Assembly: GCA_050288625.1 (NCBI GenBank)
Contig: JBNKEE010000013.1
Location: 62,001-126,000, forward strand
Direction: 5' to 3'
DNA from: JAAGZL01 sp050288625
Lineage (GTDB): Bacteria > Pseudomonadota > Gammaproteobacteria > Chromatiales > Chromatiaceae
Length of the DNA: 64,000 bases
Shown: in pieces, positions 60,907 to 64,000 of the stretch
Numbering within the stretch: position 1 is the first letter of the stretch
Layout: each line of letters starts with the position of its first letter
The notes under the pieces: generated by a model
Database searches by the model: none
Told to the model about the DNA's origin: nothing
What the model saw: only the letters and a program-made list of their open reading frames with translations
Program-made: the position numbers and the translations under genes

Positions 60907-61692
60907 ATGGGCCGAGTCGTATCTATAGCAAACCAGAAGGGCGGGGTTGGAAAAACCACTACCGCAATAAACCTTGCCGCATCTCTTGCCTCCAATGGCA
61001 AAAAGGTGCTGATGCTGGATCTCGATCCCCAAGGAAACGCCACCATGGGTAGCGGGGTGGATAAATATGAGCTGGACAAATCATCCTACGATGTACTATT
61101 AGGAGATGCTCAGATTGTAGACGCAGTGGTTCGATCAGAGACCGGGGGATTTGATGTGCTTCCCTCAAACAGCGACCTGACCGCGGCCGAGGTTGGGTTG
61201 ATGGAGGCGCCGGTGAAAGAGAAGCGGCTCAGTCTGGCACTGACCCCCGCCCGGTCCAGGTATGACTACATATTTATCGACTGCCCCCCCTCATTGAACA
61301 TGTTAACGGTAAACGCATTGGTGGCATCGGACGGTGTTCTGATTCCTCTGCAGTGTGAGTACTATGCGCTGGAAGGGTTGACCTCACTGCTAGATACCAT
61401 ACGCCAGATCAAACAGAGTAGAAACGCCAACCTGGAGATCGAGGGGATTCTGCGCACCATGCATGATCCCAGGAATAATCTTTCTAATGATGTTTCCGCC
61501 CAGTTGATAACCCATTTCGATGATTTGGTGTTTCGGACGGTGATCCCAAGAAACGTGCGCATTGCCGAGGCCCCCAGTCACGGCCTGCCGGTAATGGCCT
61601 ATGATAAGGGCTCACGTGGGGCCTTCTCCTATCTGGCGTTTGCCGGGGAATTTTTGCGACGTAATGAACGGCGTGCAGCCGCCTCGGCTTAA
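60907..61692 (+). CDS. parA: Chromosome partitioning ATPase ParA (Soj)
   Basis: A 261-residue Walker-type cytoskeletal ATPase of the chromosomal ParABS system. The deviant Walker A is KGGVGKTTTAINLA (9-22), with DLDPQGNATMG and FIDCPPSLNMLTVNAL following. No N-terminal helix-turn-helix precedes it, as is usual for chromosomal ParA. It acts with ParB on the parS sites in recF and lies 44 bases before parB. Confidence 0.97.
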   Translation: MGRVVSIANQKGGVGKTTTAINLAASLASNGKKVLMLDLDPQGNATMGSGVDKYELDKSSYDVLLGDAQIVDAVVRSETGGFDVLPSNSDLTAAEVGLMEAPVKEKRLSLALTPARSRYDYIFIDCPPSLNMLTVNALVASDGVLIPLQCEYYALEGLTSLLDTIRQIKQSRNANLEIEGILRTMHDPRNNLSNDVSAQLITHFDDLVFRTVIPRNVRIAEAPSHGLPVMAYDKGSRGAFSYLAFAGEFLRRNERRAAASA

Positions 61693-61736
61693 TATAATAG
61701 AAGCAGATTAATCACACATTTAGTTGGAACAGACAG

Positions 61737-62624
61737 ATGGCAGCAAAAAAAAGAGGACTGGGACGGGGACTCGACGCCTTGCTGGGCGGAGCGGCGATCG
61801 CCGATGATGACCTTAATTCAGGAGGCGATAAAGCCAAAGATAACATAAACACCCTGCCGGTAGATGTTATCGAGCGTGGACGCTATCAACCCAGACGGGA
61901 CTTTAATCCAGAGCTTCTACAGGAGTTAGCCGATTCCATCGCGGCCCAGGGTGTGGTGCAGCCCATTGTCGTTCGGCCGATCGAGACGGAGGGAAGGTAT
62001 GAGATCATAGCTGGCGAGCGGCGTTGGCGTGCTGCACAGCAGGCCGGCCTGGATGAGATCCCGGTAGTGATCCGGGATGTGCCGGACCAAACCGCCATGG
62101 CCATGGCGTTGATAGAGAATATTCAGCGTGATGACCTAAACCCGTTAGAAGAGGCGGATGCCCTACACCGGCTGCTGAACGAGTTCGAGCTTACCCACGA
62201 AAAGATCGCTCAGGCGGTAGGCAAGTCTCGAACAACTGTAACCAACCTGCTTCGACTGCTAGAGCTAAACAGCGACGTCAAAGAGTACATCCATAATCGT
62301 AAGATGGAGATGGGCCATGCACGTGCCCTGTTGGGTCTGAAGGATAAGGCCCAGAGTGACGCAGCACAGCAGGTAGTGGCTCGCGGGCTCTCTGTGCGAG
62401 AGACAGAAAAACTGGTGCGCAAGCTGTTGGATGGACCCAAGGGCGGCACGGCGAACAAACCGGCCCCGAGAGAGGATCCAAACGTCAAGCGCCTGCAGGA
62501 TGACCTCTCTGACAAACTGGGTGCGCGGGTCAATATTCAGCAAGCGGGTTCTGGCAAGGGCAAACTGGTGATCGCCTATAACAGCCTGGACGAGCTAGAA
62601 GGGATATTGGAGCATTTCCATTAA
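61737..62624 (+). CDS. parB: Chromosome partitioning protein ParB
   Basis: A 295-residue parS-binding CTPase. N-terminal KKRGLGRGLDALLG, the ParB/Srx domain with QPRRDFNPELLQELADSIAAQGVVQPIVVRP and the CTP-binding GERRWRAAQQAGL, the DNA-binding helix-turn-helix (LTHEKIAQAVGKSRTTVTNLLRLL) and a C-terminal dimerisation domain are all in order. It ends before a hairpin with a T-rich tail at 62677. Confidence 0.98.
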   Translation: MAAKKRGLGRGLDALLGGAAIADDDLNSGGDKAKDNINTLPVDVIERGRYQPRRDFNPELLQELADSIAAQGVVQPIVVRPIETEGRYEIIAGERRWRAAQQAGLDEIPVVIRDVPDQTAMAMALIENIQRDDLNPLEEADALHRLLNEFELTHEKIAQAVGKSRTTVTNLLRLLELNSDVKEYIHNRKMEMGHARALLGLKDKAQSDAAQQVVARGLSVRETEKLVRKLLDGPKGGTANKPAPREDPNVKRLQDDLSDKLGARVNIQQAGSGKGKLVIAYNSLDELEGILEHFH

Positions 62625-62676
62625 TTTGAAGGGGTTATCCTCTTATTGGGGCATGATGCGCTCCAAAAAGTGGCAG

Positions 62677-62725
62677 AATAATGGGTCGATAATGCCGGCC
62701 CATTATTATTTCAATTTTTATTTCC
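62677..62725 (+). terminator. Candidate rho-independent terminator after parB
   Basis: A perfect 9-bp stem AATAATGGG/CCCATTATT (62677-62707, 13-base loop) is followed by ATTTCAATTTTTATTTCC. The long loop and AU-rich stem make it a weaker terminator, but the position between parB and the atp operon is right. Confidence 0.55.
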
Positions 62726-62778
62726 ATATTCATTGACCTTATAAAGCAAAGTCATTATAGTTCCGCCCCTAATGCGGG

Positions 62779-63189
62779 GTGTCTATCTGGGGGTGTGCTA
62801 TAAACAACGCTTCCAAAAAGGCCCTAACAGGTCAGGATGTAGGTCTGAAGATGACCTTGGCCCAATGTTTGCTAACTATTGTTGCGGCCTTGCTCCTGTT
62901 CCCGTTCGGTTTGGTCTACGCGTATTCGGGCGCGCTGGGTGGCGGCATAGCCACCGTAGGCAATGCGCTGCTTGCCAGGAAGGTATTTGTTGAATACAGG
63001 GCGAAAGACCCCGGTATGCTGCTTGCGAAATTTTACGGGGCAGAGATACAAAAGATTATTGTCATAGCGGTATTATTTGCATCGGCTATTATTTGGGTTG
63101 ACGTGTTGAGCTACGTAACGCTCTTTGGTTGTTTTCTGTTTGTTCAGATGACGCCGTTATTATTATTTCATCAAATTATACATAGATAG
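62779..63189 (+). CDS. atpI: ATP synthase accessory protein AtpI
   Basis: Up to 136 residues with four hydrophobic segments (CLLTIVAALLLFPFGLVYAY, GGIATVGNALLA, IIVIAVLFASAIIWVDVL, VTLFGCFLFVQMTPLLLF). AtpI is poorly conserved; the call rests on the four-helix layout, with FYGAEIQKIIVIAVLF matching the family core, and on its position before atpB. It may help assemble the c-ring. The start is uncertain: GTG 62779 is listed, but ATG 62851, with an AGG upstream, is a good alternative that removes 24 residues. Confidence 0.8.
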   Translation: MSIWGCAINNASKKALTGQDVGLKMTLAQCLLTIVAALLLFPFGLVYAYSGALGGGIATVGNALLARKVFVEYRAKDPGMLLAKFYGAEIQKIIVIAVLFASAIIWVDVLSYVTLFGCFLFVQMTPLLLFHQIIHR

Positions 63190-63207
63190 ATACATTTAGG
63201 TTTATAA

Positions 63208-64000
63208 ATGGCTGGCGATACGCTTACTTCCGGCGAATACATCAAGCACCACCTAACCAACCTTGCGTTTGGCAAAACTCCCGATGGGAGTTGGGGCTTT
63301 GCCCATAATGCGGACGAGATAAAAGAGATGGGCTTCATGGCCATTCATGTTGACACCATGTTCTGGTCCATCCTCCTCGGTGTTATTATGCTTATCGTTA
63401 TGCGACGCGTCGCAGTCAATGCCACCAGCGGCGTGCCGGGCAAGATGCAGAACTTTGCCGAGATGTTGGTGGAGTTCATCGACAGCAATGTACGCGGTTC
63501 TTTCACCGGCCAAAATCCTCTTATCGCGCCACTAGCTCTGACCATCTTTGTTTGGATATTCCTGCAGAATCTGATGGATCTGGTGCCGGTGGATCTGATC
63601 CCTTATGTGTTGGGCCACAACGATTATGGTATCGGCCTGGTTCATTTTATGAAGGTGGTACCATCAACCGACCCCAACGGCACCTTCGGTATGGCCATAG
63701 GCGTATTTCTATTAGTGCTTTACTATAGTGTAAAGATCAAAGGGGTTGGCGGCTTCGTAGGTGAACTGACTTTACAGCCATTCAGCACTAAAAATGTTGT
63801 TGTGCAAGCGTTTTTCGTACCGGTCAATCTGATCCTGGAGCTGGTTGGCCTGCTGGCCAAGCCCATCTCTCTCGCACTGCGTCTGTTCGGAAATATGTAC
63901 GCTGGAGAGATGATCTTTATCCTGATTGCATTGATGTACAGTGGTGGCATCTTCCTGGGACTGTTTGGTGGAATCCTGCAGTTGGGTTGGGCCATATTCC
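63208..64000 (+). CDS. atpB: ATP synthase F0 subunit a (partial, runs off the window)
   Basis: The first 264 codons of subunit a, which forms the proton half-channels of F1F0 ATP synthase. The key arginine is in ISLALRLFGNMYAGE (R225 by this count), with several membrane segments before it (MFWSILLGVIMLIVM, LTIFVWIFLQNLMDLVPVDLIP). The rest of the protein lies beyond the window. It follows atpI by 18 bases and opens the structural part of the atp operon. Confidence 0.97.
   Translation, partial: MAGDTLTSGEYIKHHLTNLAFGKTPDGSWGFAHNADEIKEMGFMAIHVDTMFWSILLGVIMLIVMRRVAVNATSGVPGKMQNFAEMLVEFIDSNVRGSFTGQNPLIAPLALTIFVWIFLQNLMDLVPVDLIPYVLGHNDYGIGLVHFMKVVPSTDPNGTFGMAIGVFLLVLYYSVKIKGVGGFVGELTLQPFSTKNVVVQAFFVPVNLILELVGLLAKPISLALRLFGNMYAGEMIFILIALMYSGGIFLGLFGGILQLGWAIF

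Noticed and set aside
1..64000. tRNA genes, CRISPR arrays, insertion sequences, phage genes or toxin-antitoxin pairs
   Set aside because: No regular spacer-repeat arrays, transposase motifs or tRNA cloverleaf patterns were visible; the repeats seen are single palindromic copies.

Overview
The window reads as the chromosomal replication-origin neighbourhood of a free-living or symbiotic gammaproteobacterium. The gene order resembles that of Pseudomonas-type and sulfur-oxidising gammaproteobacteria: algZR-hemCD next to argH, cyaA, lptM-dapF-DUF484-xerC, hslVU-DUF971-ubiEJB, gpmI-envC-ctpA-yibQ, yibN-secB-gpsA-trmL, ntrBC-glnA, glyQS, gyrB-recF-dnaN-dnaA-rpmH-rnpA-yidC-mnmEG-rsmG-parAB-atpIB. 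Base composition looks mid-range, with no strong compositional island. TusA with a PP-loop thiolation-type ATPase, a rhodanese, and an ArsR regulator with the two-cysteine pattern of persulfide sensors fit a sulfur-metabolising organism. The species cannot be named from the sequence.

Layout. 1-3905 (minus strand): hemX (cut by the window edge), hemD and hemC (early tetrapyrrole synthesis), then the AlgR/AlgZ two-component pair. 3987-11776 (plus): argH, a PAS-GGDEF-like protein with a degenerate catalytic site, class I adenylate cyclase, lptM, dapF, DUF484 and xerC. 11777-14716: an accessory block with two copies of an imperfect palindromic intergenic repeat around a glycine-zipper gene, then DUF1330, SIMPL and GNAT genes. 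15011-20337 (plus): hslVU behind a recognisable heat-shock promoter, DUF971 and the ubiquinone genes ubiE-ubiJ-ubiB. 20334-26003 (minus): a Kdo/WaaP-like kinase, YibQ-type deacetylase, CtpA, EnvC and GpmI.

26200-32615 (mostly plus): ArsR regulator, YibN rhodanese, secB, gpsA, (trmL on the minus strand), a class 1B dihydroorotate dehydrogenase, a CNB-HDOD signalling protein, a TlpA-like thioredoxin and endonuclease V. 32602-41203 (minus): a hypothetical gene, ntrC, ntrB, a DUF4124 protein, glnA, a cation-diffusion transporter, TusA, a PP-loop ATPase and a His-rich lipoprotein. NtrC-type palindromes lie upstream of ntrB and glnA. 41388-46559 (plus): PilZ protein, glyQS, MazG-like, gmhB and plsC.

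46631-52872 (minus) holds gyrB, recF, dnaN and dnaA; 53268 onward (plus) holds rpmH, rnpA, yidC, mnmE, mnmG, rsmG, an OmpA/TSP3 protein, a zinc-ribbon protein, parA, parB, atpI and atpB (cut by the window end). The AT-rich gaps on either side of dnaA carry DnaA boxes and are the origin candidates. Two parS sites for the ParAB system lie inside recF.

Most of the window is conserved housekeeping. I see no large new defence or biosynthetic system. The points that most deserve a second look are the degenerate GGDEF protein with a preserved I-site, the persulfide-sensor-like ArsR protein, the TusA/PP-loop/transporter cluster, the NtrC site pattern, and the repeat-flanked glycine-zipper gene.
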